64,000 nt of DNA, from positions 269,723,501 to 269,787,500 of the forward strand of contig JAUMIR010000004.1 in the NCBI GenBank assembly GCA_030847615.1. The letters run 5' to 3'. Positions within the stretch are counted from its first letter, which is position 1. Every line of letters starts with the position of its first letter. Origin of the DNA: Gambelia wislizenii (lineage: Eukaryota; Chordata; Lepidosauria; Squamata; Crotaphytidae). The position numbers and the translations under genes were made by a program. Under the pieces are notes generated by a model, which searched no databases, was not told the origin of the DNA, and saw only the letters and a list, made by a program, of their open reading frames with translations. Positions 1 through 12,300 of this stretch are shown here, in pieces.

Positions 1-419
1 CGTCTCCTCCCTTCTTGGGTACCGTAAAGGAGTAGACCCCTGAGAAGCGTTGACCATCTGGCACTTCCTCGATTGCCTGACTGTCTAGCAGGTGGTGAAT
101 GGCACTGCGAATCTCCTCCGCCTTTTTGGGGTTTGAAGGGACAGGGCCGGGAATGAACCTGTCTCTCGGTCTGGTCCTGAACTCCAGTCGGTAACCGTGT
201 TGGATTGTATTGAGTACCCATTTGTCCGTTGTGGAATTTGACCAGACTTCGAAAAACAGGCTCAAACGGCCCCCCACAGGCGGAGGGGGGGAGTCAGAAC
301 TGTTGCTTGGAGGACCCCTTAGAGTGGGAATGACCTCCCTTGCGGTATCCGGACGGCTAAGACGTGGATGTGTGGCAGATGATATGGTTAGTCTTGGCCC
401 AGGTTGGGCGGAAAGGCCT
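1..419 (-). CDS. DIRS pol, N-terminal part of reverse transcriptase (partial)
   Basis: A frame different from gag is open from about 419 to base 1 and overlaps the last ~60 nt of gag. It reads through a Pro/Ser-rich linker into LFFEVWSNSTTDKWVLNTI, GYRLEFRTRPRDRFIPGP and SQAIEEVPDGQRFSGVYS, which is the characteristic start of DIRS reverse transcriptases, ending just before the catalytic palm. No stop is present in this stretch. The gag/pol overlap in another frame is normal for DIRS elements. The catalytic motifs lie outside the window. Confidence 0.78.
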
Positions 420-2709
420 GGAGTCCCTCTGCCTGATATAAGGTCTTGAGGAACGAAAGGACTGAGACTGCTGTGAAGAGAGTCTGGACAGTGTTTTGTC
501 CGACTTGCGTGGCATGGAGGGCATAGCTTGCTTCTTTTCCTTCGTTTCCACTAGAACGTCCTTCAAAGCCTCCTCACCGAAGAGCTTAGTGCCCTTAAAT
601 GGGGCGGTACAGAGGTGAGCTCTTGAGTGAGAATCCGCGTTCCAGTGCTTCAGCCAAATTGATCTCCTGGCCAGGGCTGCCGCGCCGATGGATCTGTTGG
701 CAAACGAGAAGGCGTCCGTCGATGCATCCGCCACCAAGAGAAGAGCGGATTTAATCCTGTTCAGGGCTTTGTCGAGGGTTCGCGTGTCCAGCTGTGTGGC
801 ACGGATCAGCTCATCTATCCATAGGATGATTGCTCTGGTAAAGAGAGAGGCGGTAGCCGTGGCTCTCACCCCTAAAGCGGAGGCTTCATGTACTTTCTTC
901 AAGGCTGCATCCGCCCTTTTCTCATCTGAGTCCTTAAGGAGGGCTTCACCTTCCTTGGGCACGAGGAAATTAGAAACAAGGGAGGCAACAGGCTTGTCGA
1001 CCACCAGGGTCTTCAGCTTCTCCATCGTTTGCGGGGAGAGCATGTAGAATTTTTGGGCCATCAGGGTGCCTCGCTTCCCCAGCGCTGGCTTGTCCCATTC
1101 TTCCTGGAGGAGCTCCAGGGTATCTGGGAGAGGGATGTAGGTCTTCTGAACCACTGGGGGTTTCAGAACCGCCTGGACCCTCTTGCTCCTTTTCTTGGCA
1201 GGGGGTTTGGAAGACGCCTGGTCTTCCTCTTCCCCCAACACAAGTGCCGCTATGAGCCTGTTGAGGAGGGTGGAGTAGGCCTCCCCGTTGAAGAGCCTAT
1301 CCGACAGATCAGGGGAAGGGTCGGCCGACTCCTACTCCGAACATTCCCCATCCTCCTTGTCTGGATTAGCCTCATCCTGGGTGTCGTTGAGGACTCCCTT
1401 AAGGATGTCCAACAGTTGCGTATCATCATCTCTCTCGTCCTCTGATTCCTCTGAGGAGTGAGGAGGGGGGGTGGCCTTCCTCTTCTTGGATCTCCCTGTG
1501 TCAGCTTGGGGTGGATCAGAGGGGGAAGGCCTTGAGGCCGCATCTGGCTGGCTTGCCCAGTTTGAGGCATCCGTTTGCCTGGCGGCCTGCGCACTTGTGG
1601 GCGCGTGTTCCTGAGTGGCGGGAGGAGCGGTGGCTGATATGACGGACGGGGGGTGGGGTAGTCCCCCTCCAGGAACCATGCGGGAGGACCCCTGCAGAGG
1701 GTCCTGCCCACAGGAAAGCGGGGCTGCCGCGCAGGCCGCGGGGTGGCCGCAGTGGGCGAATGCCATGGAGGTGCATGGCCCCTGCCTCTCGTGAGAGCAG
1801 GGCATCTGGGTGGGAAACAGCCCAGCTCCCGCCATGCCCATGAACTGCTTCGGCGGCACTGGCCGCAGAAAGGCTCTCTGGCTTGGGGGGGCTTCTGCCG
1901 GCAAGAGGGCTGACGAAAGCAGGCTGAGGGCCACCTTGAGAATCTCCGTTTTTGCCACCCCGGGTGCGGGGGGGAGGCGGGGTAGACAAAACAGTCAAGC
2001 CGCGGCGTTAGAGGCGTGGGGGGGCCTTGGGCGGGAGTCGGACGCCAGGTCGGGCTGTGCCCCCGTGCTTGTGGGGGGAACCGGGACGGTGGTCAGAAGT
2101 TGGAGGGTCTGGGTGGGGGGGTCTCCTGGGGTCGGCGCCGCCTGGGTGCCATCCAAGATGGCGCCCGCCACCAAAGGCAACCACGTGGCCAGCGGTCTGG
2201 GGTAGGGTTCGGCCTGCCCAGCCCCCGATGCAGTCCCTACTCCCTCCCAGTCCGCTTGGAGGAAGGCCACCAACCATTCTGCCGGGAGCTGGAACTCCCT
2301 CGGCGATGGCCTACTGGGCGGCGGCAAGGGGAAAAGGGGAGTCCGCGTCGGCTCTAAGGAGCCCCCCTCCCCGGTGCCTGGTACCTGAGGGGGCCGACTG
2401 CCCGTTTTCCCCTTCTTCCTGGTCCCGGGCGTCGTCCTGGGTGGCGGTCGGCCTGGGCTGCTGCTCGGCCTCCTGCGCACCCTCCTTTGCTGCTCCCCGC
2501 TCGCGCTCAGCGCGGCTGAGGAGCGACTTTGCGGCTGCCTTCCCCCTCAGCGGGCTGGGCTCACTCGCCGAGTGGCCTGCCTCCGCATTGGCGACCGGCA
2601 GTTGCTCGAGATCTCCCGGCAGCGCTGGGGATGCTGGGGCCGCAGTAGATCCTCCTTGCTTCTGGCTCTTGCCGCCTGAAGCCACGTTCCTTCCTGTCCC
2701 CTTCGCCAT
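357..2709 (-). pseudogene. DIRS gag-like ORF1, interrupted
   Basis: Capsid-like protein of a DIRS retrotransposon. ATG at 2709-2707 (MAKGTGR...) opens a Gly/Pro/Ala-rich N-terminus. A frameshift between about 2300 and 2480 moves into the frame that reaches 357. That frame carries a TGA at 1997-1995 and a TAG at 1334-1332; the rest is open. The conserved core, about residues 1241 to 600 in nucleotide terms, includes TLMAQKFYMLSPQTMEKL and DEKRADAALKKVHEAS, also recognisable in the older copy at 48.6-49.3 kb. Near the C-terminus the protein is Ser/Arg-rich, as in other DIRS gag proteins. With only two stops and one frameshift the copy is relatively young, although assembly error could explain some breaks. 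Confidence 0.78.
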
Positions 2710-2930
2710 GTGGCCGGAGAGAAAGAAAGAGGAGAGGAAGGAAACGTTTTTTTTTGTTTTTGTTTTTTTTAGGGAAGGAGGGAACGAGGGAAGGAGGGGG
2801 GGAAGGTAGGAGAGGAAATTAAGAGTTAGAGTGAAATCTAGGAGAAGAGAAGTGAAGAGGAATTCAGCTCAGTTCTCTGTGTCTGTGCTGGGCGAAAGCA
2901 GGAAGTAGAACTGGCCTCATGGTCAGGAAA

Positions 2931-5364
2931 GAAGACAAAGAAATCTTTGGATGACCATGTGACCATGGTCGTACTTCCTGCTTCCGTCTGGGCAGTAGTA
3001 GGCGTTACCCTCCTTTTGTCTCATGTTGATGAATTCCTGTTCGCTCCTCCCCTCAGAGAAGTGCCAGATCACACATCCATCTTCCTGCCAGAGATGGAAA
3101 TTGAACAGCACTCCACCAATGGATATCTGGCTTTAGACCTCAGTTCAAAGAAACCCTTGGATTACAGTAATAGTTTTAAAGATCCAGTTGCAAGTGAATA
3201 GATGCCATTTAAAAGTTAATGCTTCTACAGATGCTTTGCAGAGTATGTATTTACTTCATGTGAAAATCCAAACTGTTAACAAATGGTATACATGTTTTCC
3301 ATTTTCACTTATGTAATAGGTGGATTAGATGTTCCATTTTCTCCTGGAATCTGAGACAACAGATAACACAGAGAACAGATATCTCCTTTTCATGAAATCT
3401 TCCTTTTGTATGGGGAGCCATGCCATACCAGCAGTTCACCATACCAAGACAGATGCTATGGGATTTAAAACAGCCTCCCCACTGAAGCTATAACACATAC
3501 TACAATCTTAACTGAAGGATCTGGAGGTTCACTCAATTATACTGGTTCATCTTCTTGGCCTTGAAACTAACATAATGAACTGACTACTGGCTTGGCAACT
3601 AGTGCTGCTCATGGAACTGCCAAGACTTTCCAAGACCATGCAGTTCAACAACAGTTACTCATCCCAGCCTGCTTTCCTTCTTATATTCTACTCCAAATAA
3701 TGAATTAGAGGAAATTGAGCTTGCGCAATAAGGCACATAAATTGACTATTACTATTTTAGGATTCCTCCAATTTAAAATGAAAAACATTAATGCCGGCAA
3801 GCTAATTAGCTATGATTTTTTTTTTGTTCAAAACAAAAGAAAGCTTGCTATACTTTTATATCATGACTTTTATGAGATAGTGATCAGTGTGAAAAAATAT
3901 ACATAAAAGAGACATCAATCTAGAAAGGTACTCCTGGGTAATTTAGTACACCCACCCCACTTTCCGTGTGGTGTTTATTCAAATTATGAAGATGAAGATA
4001 CAGACATAGTTTTGTTATTGAGGAGCCAGATGAAACAAGGTGGCAGTACATAGTAGTCATACTTTCATAGGCTAGTCAGGCTGCGATATCCAACAAGTAT
4101 GTAAACTAAATATTTTTCAGTTGACTGTTCAGAATCAGTACTGAATATGTGAGGGGTTTGTTTGACAGAATTTCCATTTTAGATACACATGAAGATTATA
4201 AAATGAAACAGATGAAAAAAAATATTCCTGAAAAACCAAGGCCATCACTGGTTGTTTATATTCTAAGCGTATGACATAATATTATAAAAGTTCTTCTGAG
4301 AGGCCTGTGTACGCAAGGAAGTTTCTCTTTTCAGGATTAATATTTACAGGAACATATGTCCCATTCTGAGAGTAATTTAAAATATGCAGCTCAAATAGGA
4401 ATAATATTCAAACAATAAGAGAAGTGCAGACAAGCCGATACAAAAGTGGTATTTGGATCTGCTTCTTCCCCTTCAACATCATACATGAATAGAATTTTCT
4501 ATAGACTTCCAAGATTATAGCAAAGGAAGGAAGAATCTCAAGGAACCAGGATATGAAAACAAAATCTGATTGTGTGAGGTTTTAAATCAACCTCCGTTTG
4601 GATGTCAAACGAATCTGGTTTAAGGAATGATTAACACCCTACGTAGGTTGTACAATCAAGATGGAAAGAAAAGGGCTGAACTAACACCAGAAGAAGTTGT
4701 CCTGGTCATTCAGGGACTGCAACAGAGCTTCTTCACTAGACAGCCTGAGCTATCTAGGTAGATATCCTGTGTAGTTTAGAACAATGGAAAACCAGGGTTT
4801 TAAGGCACATGGATAGAAAATGCTTCACACTGCAGAATTTGCACCTCAAATAATGAGAGACCAGAAGGGGCCGTGCAGTCTAGGGACAGGACTAAACACA
4901 AGGACCTAATGACAGGCCTGCATAGGCCTTAAACCATCACATACTACATGCAGAGCAGACAACTGCTTCCAGGTTGGATAGATTCAGATTCAGACTGTTA
5001 TTGTTTTTGTGTGGTGACAATAAGTACAGTAATGTACATTTTCACCAGATTCTTGGATCAAAAAATAAAATATCAGATTCCATCACCAAAAGAGAAGAAA
5101 AATGGTTAGAACAAAGTCACAATTTTGCCTCATCCCAAGCAATTTATTTGAACCATTTTACTTAGATGTTTTCCTGTGCAAAGGTAAAACTGTCATTTAA
5201 ATTATGAGCTCAACCATACACTGAAATTTTCAGAATGTAGTTCTTTGGGAATAATACAAGCATTTTTTATATTCATACAAATTGTCTTATACATCTTGAT
5301 TTAAAATTTACAAGAACAGTCTTGGATAGAAGTGCTGTATTTAGAAAGCATGCAGACCATTGAA
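2931..5364. other. Intergenic DNA downstream of RB1CC1
   Basis: AT-rich sequence between the DIRS copy and the RB1CC1 3' UTR. Only short chance ORFs are present (for example 2947-3201, plus strand), with no recognisable domains. No RNA gene or known repeat was recognised. Confidence 0.5.
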
Positions 5365-6271
5365 ACATTTACAGGTTCAAATCTTTATTGTTTTAAAATT
5401 CTACATGTCTTTTACAATACAATAATTTGTTACTTAAATGGCCTTTTTATAGTTAATGTACAATGGATTCTTCTTCTTCCCGAACCTCAACCATGAAATA
5501 CAATTTTATCAATATGATTTTTCTAAATAGATTAATACAAGACTTCTCTGTGAATTGGGAAGGCTCTGGCATTTCATTTAAATACAAGAAAACACCTACG
5601 TCTCTTCAAAATCTGTGATCAATCCTTCAAAATGCTTTGAGGACTGGAGATTTACCTAGGACTGATGCATATCAGCCTAACAAGATACTTTTTTTTCTTT
5701 TCCCTGCCATTTATATTAAAGGGCTTTTTTAATGCAATGAAGCAAGGTGCAGTAGTTACCTTTTCATCTACTGAGGCAAACTCATGTTGAAGAGAATTAT
5801 GATTATCTGCATGCAATGAACACTCCCCTTTTAGATAGCTGATGTATTTTATACATATTATAAAGGATCTGTTAAAGAGTGCAAGCACTTTGATAATGAT
5901 TTCACAAAGGACATATGCTGGAAATGATAGCTAACATTTAACACCTAATATGAACTAATGTATATTTAACAGGCAATTAACATGGCTAATAAATAAGCCA
6001 TGATACACAAGATTTGCCCTTTCAGAAAATGAACTCATTTGGTCCACACTTCTAAAGTTATTTGGGTAAAAAAACCTGGAACAGTTAGGCCAGATGTTGC
6101 GATGAAATGTTTGTTTCTCAAATGTAACACATTAAAAAGGAAAAGTATCCTATTGTGGAGCACTGTCATGTGACCTCAGTATAAAAAGATGGCCTTCTTG
6201 CTTGGAGTGACAAATGAGACCTGAAGGCCAAGCCACAAAAAAGTGGTAATGAGCTGAATTTCCATGATGTG
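5365..6271 (-). other. RB1CC1: Probable RB1CC1 3' UTR
   Basis: AT-rich sequence downstream of the stop, with no recognisable transposon. The end is placed just past the AATAAA at 5389-5384 because it is followed by T/G-rich sequence. The true length is unproven and other poly(A) sites are possible. Confidence 0.5.
5384..5389 (-). terminator. Candidate poly(A) signal AATAAA for RB1CC1
   Basis: Minus-strand AATAAA (TTTATT on plus) about 885 nt after the stop, with TGTAAATGTTTC downstream resembling a GU-rich element. It is one of few canonical signals on the correct strand in this stretch. Confidence 0.45.
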
Positions 6272-6349
6272 TTATACTTTCTTGTTCCATGGCACTGCTT
6301 TTACTCTGTAGAATTTTGTACCAAGAGGAACTTTAAATCTGTTTTGTGC
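6272..6349 (-). CDS. RB1CC1: RB1CC1 last coding exon (C-terminus of Claw)
   Basis: 78 coding nt after acceptor tatttag. Encodes [20 protein letters not shown] then WNKKV and TAA at 6274-6272. The same C-terminal end is found in mammals except Pro for Ser before Trp. The 3' UTR follows directly in the same exon. Confidence 0.95.
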   Translation of the reverse strand, partial: AQNRFKVPLGTKFYRVKAVPWNKKV

Positions 6350-9300
6350 CTAAATAAAAAAACAAAGAGAATTATTTTAAATGCTGTACCTAAACTAATT
6401 GCCAAATAAGACATCTTTTAAGGAGTGGGATTGTCAAAAGTATGGCATGTCACATTCTTTCAGCATGCACTTGTTAAGCAATCACAGTTTGACTATTACT
6501 TATAATAGCCACCAATATTTTCACTTTTTCTGCATAATACTAGCTAAATGTAAATCAAATGCCCTCAAACTATCTCAGCAGATAATATTCACTTGAGATT
6601 GATACAAAATATACATGCAGAGAAAATTTGAATAGGAATATAATGAAATCTAACAAAATGGATGGGAACTCAAACAGAAGAAAATAAATTAAAAACCCAA
6701 GTTAAGAGAGAATTGGAATGTAAGCGAAGCTCTCCTTTTCTGACATAGCTGGGTCAGGAAATAATTGGACACTGACCTAAGTTTCATCATCTTGGCTCTG
6801 TACCCAACGGATTTGAAATGAAACAACCAAGATGCAATTGAAGTGCAGACTTTCAGCTTTAATTCAAGGGGATGGACAAAATATCATATGAGATGTTTAG
6901 GAATTGCAACCATTTTCATACACAGTCCCCTTATTTCAAGGGAAAATGTAACTGGACAAATTAACACAATCATAAATAAAATGTTCATTTTTAATATTTT
7001 GTTGAGAATCCTTTGCAGGCAATGACTGCTTGAAGTCTGGTACACATGGACACCACCAAACACTGGGTTTCCTCCTTTGTGATACTTTGCCAGGCCTTTA
7101 CTGCAGCTGTCTTTAGTTGTTGTTTGTTTGTGGGTCTTTCTGCCTTACGCTTTCTCTTCAGCAAGTAAAATGCATGCTTGATTGGGTTGAGATCAGGTAA
7201 CTGACTCAGCCATTGCAGAATATTCCACTTCCTTACCCTAAGAAGCTCCTGGATTGCTTTCTCAGAGTCATTGTCCATCTGTAAAGTGAAGCACCATCCA
7301 ATCAACTTGGCTAAATTTGGCTGTATCTGAGCAGACAATATATCCCTATACGTACACTTCAGAATTCATCCGGCTGCTTCTGTGTTGTCACATCATCAAT
7401 AAATACCAGTGATCCAGTGCCACTGGAAGCCATGAATGCCCATGCCATCACACTGCCTCCATCATGTCTTACAGATGATGTGGTATGCTTCGGATTATGA
7501 GCCGTTTCAAGCCTTCTCCATACTTTTTTCTTCCCATCATTCTGGCACAGGCTGCTCTTAGTTTCATCTGTCCAAAGAATGTTGTTCCAGAACTGGGCTG
7601 GCTTTTTAAGATTTTTTTTTGGCAAAGTCTAATCTGACCTTTTTATTCATGTGGCTTATGAATGGTTTGCACCTTGTGGTGAACCCTTTGTATTTGCTCT
7701 TGTTAAGTCTTCTCTTTATGGTAGACTTGGATAATCATATGCCTACTTCCTGGAGAGTGTTCTTCACTTGGTTGGATGTTATGAAGGGGTTTTTCATTAC
7801 CATGGAAAAGATCCTACCATCATCCACCATTGTTGTCTCCCATGTATGTACAAGGCCTTTTGGTGTTGCAGAGCTCACTAGTGTGTTCTTTTTTCCTCAG
7901 AATGTACCTAACTATTGATTTGGCCTCTCCTAATGTTCCTGCTATCTCTCTGATTTTTTTTCAGCCTAAAGATGGCCTGTTTCACTTGCACTGAGACCTC
8001 CTTTGACCTCATGTTGTGAGGTCACAGCAACTGCTTCCAAAAGTGAATGGTACACCTGGAATCAACTCCAGACCTTTTGCCTGCTTGATTGATGAAGAAA
8101 TAATGGAGTAGCCCACATCTCTCCATGAAACAGCTTTTGAGTCAATTGTCCAATTACTTTTGGTCCCTTGAAAAAGAGGGGGCTGCATATTAAAGAGCTG
8201 CAATTCCTAAACCTTTACTCCAATTTGGATGTGAAGACCCTCAAATTAAAGCTGAGAGACTGCACTTTAAGCCCATGTTAATTATTTAACTGCAACTTGA
8301 ATTTATTTTGGTAAACAGCCAAAATAACAAAACTTTTGTCACTGTCCAATTATTTCTGGATCTAGCTATACTAGTACTGTTTCTTCACTAAGCACAAGGG
8401 TTAGAAAAACAACAACAACAACACCCCACCACATTTTATACCATGTGAAAGCACCTGGTTCTTGATTAGCTAATGATAGCAGCTAAAAATACTTCCAAAG
8501 TAATTACTACTAAATTAAGTTTTTCCACAGGTGGAAAAAAGCCCACCAAACTATGCTCCTTAGGTTTGGTGGTCACACGCTTCCTCTAGCTGGTCCTAGT
8601 AAACAGACTGGCTATGGGTTTCTGAATCAGTGAAGAATGTATTATACTAGACCAATTGGGAGTTATAATGAAGTGTCATAATGACCAGATGTGATATTTC
8701 AAGGAAAAGGCACAGACATACTAACAGTGTGTGTGTGCACGTGCACATGTGTGCATGAGCACCTTCATGTTATTTCTGACTTACGGTGACCCTTAGGTGA
8801 ACTTATCACGGTGTTTTCTTGACAAGATTTGTTCAGAGGTGGTTTGCCTTTGCCTTTCTGAGGACAAGAGATTGTGACTTCCCCAAGGTCATCAAGCGGG
8901 CTCTCATTAGTCTTAGCTGTACAAAAGCTTTCCTGACCACCCCCTTAACAAGAGTAACCAGATACAGAGGTAAATCCAGAAACACACCTAAATCTTTAGA
9001 GAGAATGCAAACCCATCAACAAAAGGCTGCCATTCCCTGATTCCCCTTCTTATTGATGAAGGACACATGTCTTACCAAAGTGCAGCTTCAATTTGTTGCC
9101 CCTGTTTAGCTCATTGCCAATGTCAGGCAATGATTTTAAACTGGAACAGCTTCCAGGTGGGGACAATATGCTGAAACCCTGAGGGACATCATGAGCCTAT
9201 AGCTAAGTTGTCAAATAGGAGTTCCACACAACCATCACTCTAAGGAGGATTGGAGTCACAGTCTAAAAGGATACCATGGCCAATGGCAGTGAAAACAGAG

Positions 9301-12300
9301 GAAAGATCTTACAAAAATAACAGGAAAACACACCCTTCAGCAATTTCTAGCACAAGTAAAGTGTTTGTGCTACTTGTGTTACTTTCAAGCTGCAATCCCC
9401 ATGGAGCTCATTATTTCATTCTGATTTCCACTGATGTTAGGATTTTGTTATGAAAACTCTCATGATCAATGTCTTAATCTAAAACAACTTTTAATTATGA
9501 AGGAAAATTAGATTAAATCATCAATGAAGGCCACTCAGTGGCACATTGCTGTCAATTTGCAGGACCCTTAAAAACATTTGTATTTATGCTGATTTGGATG
9601 CAACCAAGAGAACCAAAGCAGTATTTATCCCATTATCAAGTCTGAAGCCAGACTTAAATGAATTTGGATAATCTACCTTGTTTAGGAAGACTGGGAGCTA
9701 AGTCATCACCAGACATACAAGCTCAATAATGGGATGATGAAGGCTGGCCCAGTATAGTATGTATAGATGATGTGTATGTTTTAGAAGCAGTCTTAAATAA
9801 GCGGGGTGATGGTTGTGTTTTAAATAGTATTGATACAACTACTTTTAAGTGTGAAAGATTTATAACCTCTTGCATGAAGAGGTCTGTTGTTGTTTTGTAC
9901 CTTCAAGTCATTTTCAACTTATGGTGACTGAATCATGGTGTGTTTTTGTTTGTTTGTTTGTTTTTGTTTGTTTGTTTTTTTGGTAGCGTTTGTTCATAGG
10001 GGGTTTGCCCTGGACTTCATCTGAGGCTGAGAGAGTGTGACTTGCCCAAGGTCAACCAATGGGCTTCCATGGCCAAGTTGGGATTCAAACCCTGGTCTCC
10101 CAGAGTCCTAGTCCAGTGCTTAAACCACTATACCATGTTGGCTCTCTGGTCTCCTATTACTCCTGCTCATTTAGCCATTCTCTCCTAGCGTCGTTATAAA
10201 CCAGAAAGTGCAAAGTTGAACATATAAGAGCCAGAACTCCTGTCCACCTCCTTTGACCACACTAACTGGGGAAAAAAACAACCCTTTATAATTGAATAAG
10301 CAGGAGCCAACTTTAATCAACTAAACTGGGAAAGGGAACGGCAGCAAGTCTGCAAGTGACTGTAAAAATGTCAAAAGGAAAAAGAGAGGGGAGAGGGAGA
10401 AAAGAAAAGAAGAAAAATTGGAAATAGCCAGAACTGCACTTCTGATTTTTCAAAAATGAATATTTTTTATTTTATTTTAAACAGTGCTGAGAGCCCCTTT
10501 AAAGGGTGAATTATCACTTCCATTCTTTTGGTCAGAGAAAGGGAAGTCTGGAGAGGCTGAGAGCTCCAAAAACAGCCTTGGAGGGCTACACTCTGCCCAC
10601 TGCTGAAATAGAAACTGTATCAGCTACAGCGTCCAAGTCAGCATAGATCTGAGTAATTTCAAGCCTCCTTCAAACTTGTCACAACAGCTTAGTGAATTGC
10701 CTTCCTTGATGATTTAATATAAATGTAATATTTAGAAGATTTTTGAACTTAGAAATGGTTTTAGATTTAGAAGCTAATCAAAAGCATTGTCATAACAAAA
10801 TACTAGTAGCAATCAGAACTTTTAAGTAGTATTTCACAAGTAACTTTGCCTGTAAGATGTTATTTTTGGCAGTAAGCAGAGAACAATGTTCTTTTTGTGA
10901 AGCAATGTAATGATTGTAATAAGCCATTACTTTTTGGGTGTAATAAGCAGTGTTAATTCATTATTTCCAAAAACACTGACTCTGGGGGTCATTTTTGAGG
11001 ATTTGATGCTATTTTTCTAATTTTGTGGCTTATAAAAATGATGCAAAGCATTATTTGCAAAGTTATACGTAATGAGCATTTGGTAAAAAGTTAGTTTTAA
11101 TAAAAGTCATGTTCATGTCCTAGCTTTTAAAAATAACATTCCAGGCTCTGGTGAAAAGGGTAACTTGGGCTGCATTGTAGCATACAAAAGCTGATGGATG
11201 AATGACAAGTTAAATTACTTTCAGTATTGCTCCTAAAACATACCTTTTTCAATATGCAGAATTATAAATAAAAGTCAAAGAAGATAGACAAATGACTCCT
11301 GTTACCTGATTTAAATGAACCATGTTCAGACCTTTAAAGCTTACCTTTTTTGCCTGACAATATTCCTTTTCCATTACTTTCCCTAACACCCAAGGCCTTC
11401 GAGTTGCACCTGAAGCTAGAAAGAAAATGCTCATTACTCATGATATGCAAACTATTCTCCCTATGTGCACAAAACTGTCCAATGCCATACATCTAACAAC
11501 CACATGTCAATTCTAGGTATCTGACAGAATAACAACATCATGATCTTTATCACCCATACACTTGAGGCTATTCTCATACCATAGGACGCATAAACTAAAA
11601 TCCTGTTCATGCTCCATACACCAAACAGTCTGTTATGTTGGCATAATGTGCTTTCTGGACTGTGCAGCAGAAGTGGGGGGAACTGGCAGGGAAGGTTTCT
11701 CTCTTGATAGCGATGGCTTTCTTTGCTCTCACCAGTCAAAAGGATCTCAGCCATAATGGGTATTCCCCTCTTATCTCAAACTGTCAAGCTTTTCCAAAGT
11801 GCAAGTATAGATGCTTAAAAACTTTATGCAACAGAGAAAGACGGCAGTGTCTCATATTCTGTGATATGCTGTGCTGTGCTTATCTACATGTCTTTATATA
11901 ACAGGTATATGCATCAGAACCAAGATTTTATTCAGAACCTGATTTGCAGATTCAGAATGCAGCCCAATACAGATTTAATCTTTCTGGACATTTTACATAA
12001 AGAACACATGTATATTCAAGTGTAAGCTGCAGTTCAAATAGCTGCAGACATTGCTTCTCAGCTGTAAAACAGAGCTCAGTTCCAACCCAACAGCTTTTTG
12101 ACCTTTAAAATATCTTTGCAACTCCAACCATTAATTAGAGATAAGAGCAGAGAATTAGATGGAAAACTCCCACAGACAGCACTGGACAGGCTGGAGTTTC
12201 TCATCCCAGCTTTATAGGATGTGGCATTTCACTATGCCTCCCCTCCTGTATGCAACAGTGTAATGATGGCCTTAGTTCAGAAAGGGAGTCTTCAAATTAG

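Larger units (their letters stand above)
1..2930 (-). mobile_element. DIRS-type tyrosine-recombinase retrotransposon, truncated by window edge
   Basis: On the minus strand a GC-rich leader is followed by a gag-like frame (2709 down to 357) and then the start of a reverse transcriptase frame that runs off at base 1. The order gag then RT and the protein similarity (conserved gag core, then the typical DIRS RT opening WVLNTIQHGYRLEF) identify a DIRS element. The left inverted terminal repeat was not found; the upper boundary near 2930 is approximate. The recombinase and RNase H would lie before base 1. High GC and CpG content contrast with the AT-rich neighbourhood, so the insertion has not yet decayed to local composition. 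Confidence 0.8.
6350..11344. other. RB1CC1 last intron
   Basis: About 5 kb. Holds the Tc1 element and two SINEs listed separately. The remaining sequence (8.4-8.75, 8.9-9.9 and 10.15-11.3 kb) is AT-rich and shows nothing recognisable. Confidence 0.6.

Noticed and set aside
1500..2720. GC- and CpG-rich block resembling a CpG-island promoter
   Set aside because: It coincides with the N-terminal gag region of the DIRS element; composition comes from the transposon, and no host first exon is visible.
2947..3201. 84-codon plus-strand ORF beside the DIRS leader
   Set aside because: No domain and no homologous copy; considered chance.
10080..10146. tRNA-like head on the minus strand
   Set aside because: Head of the Sauria/MIR-like SINE; not an independent tRNA gene.
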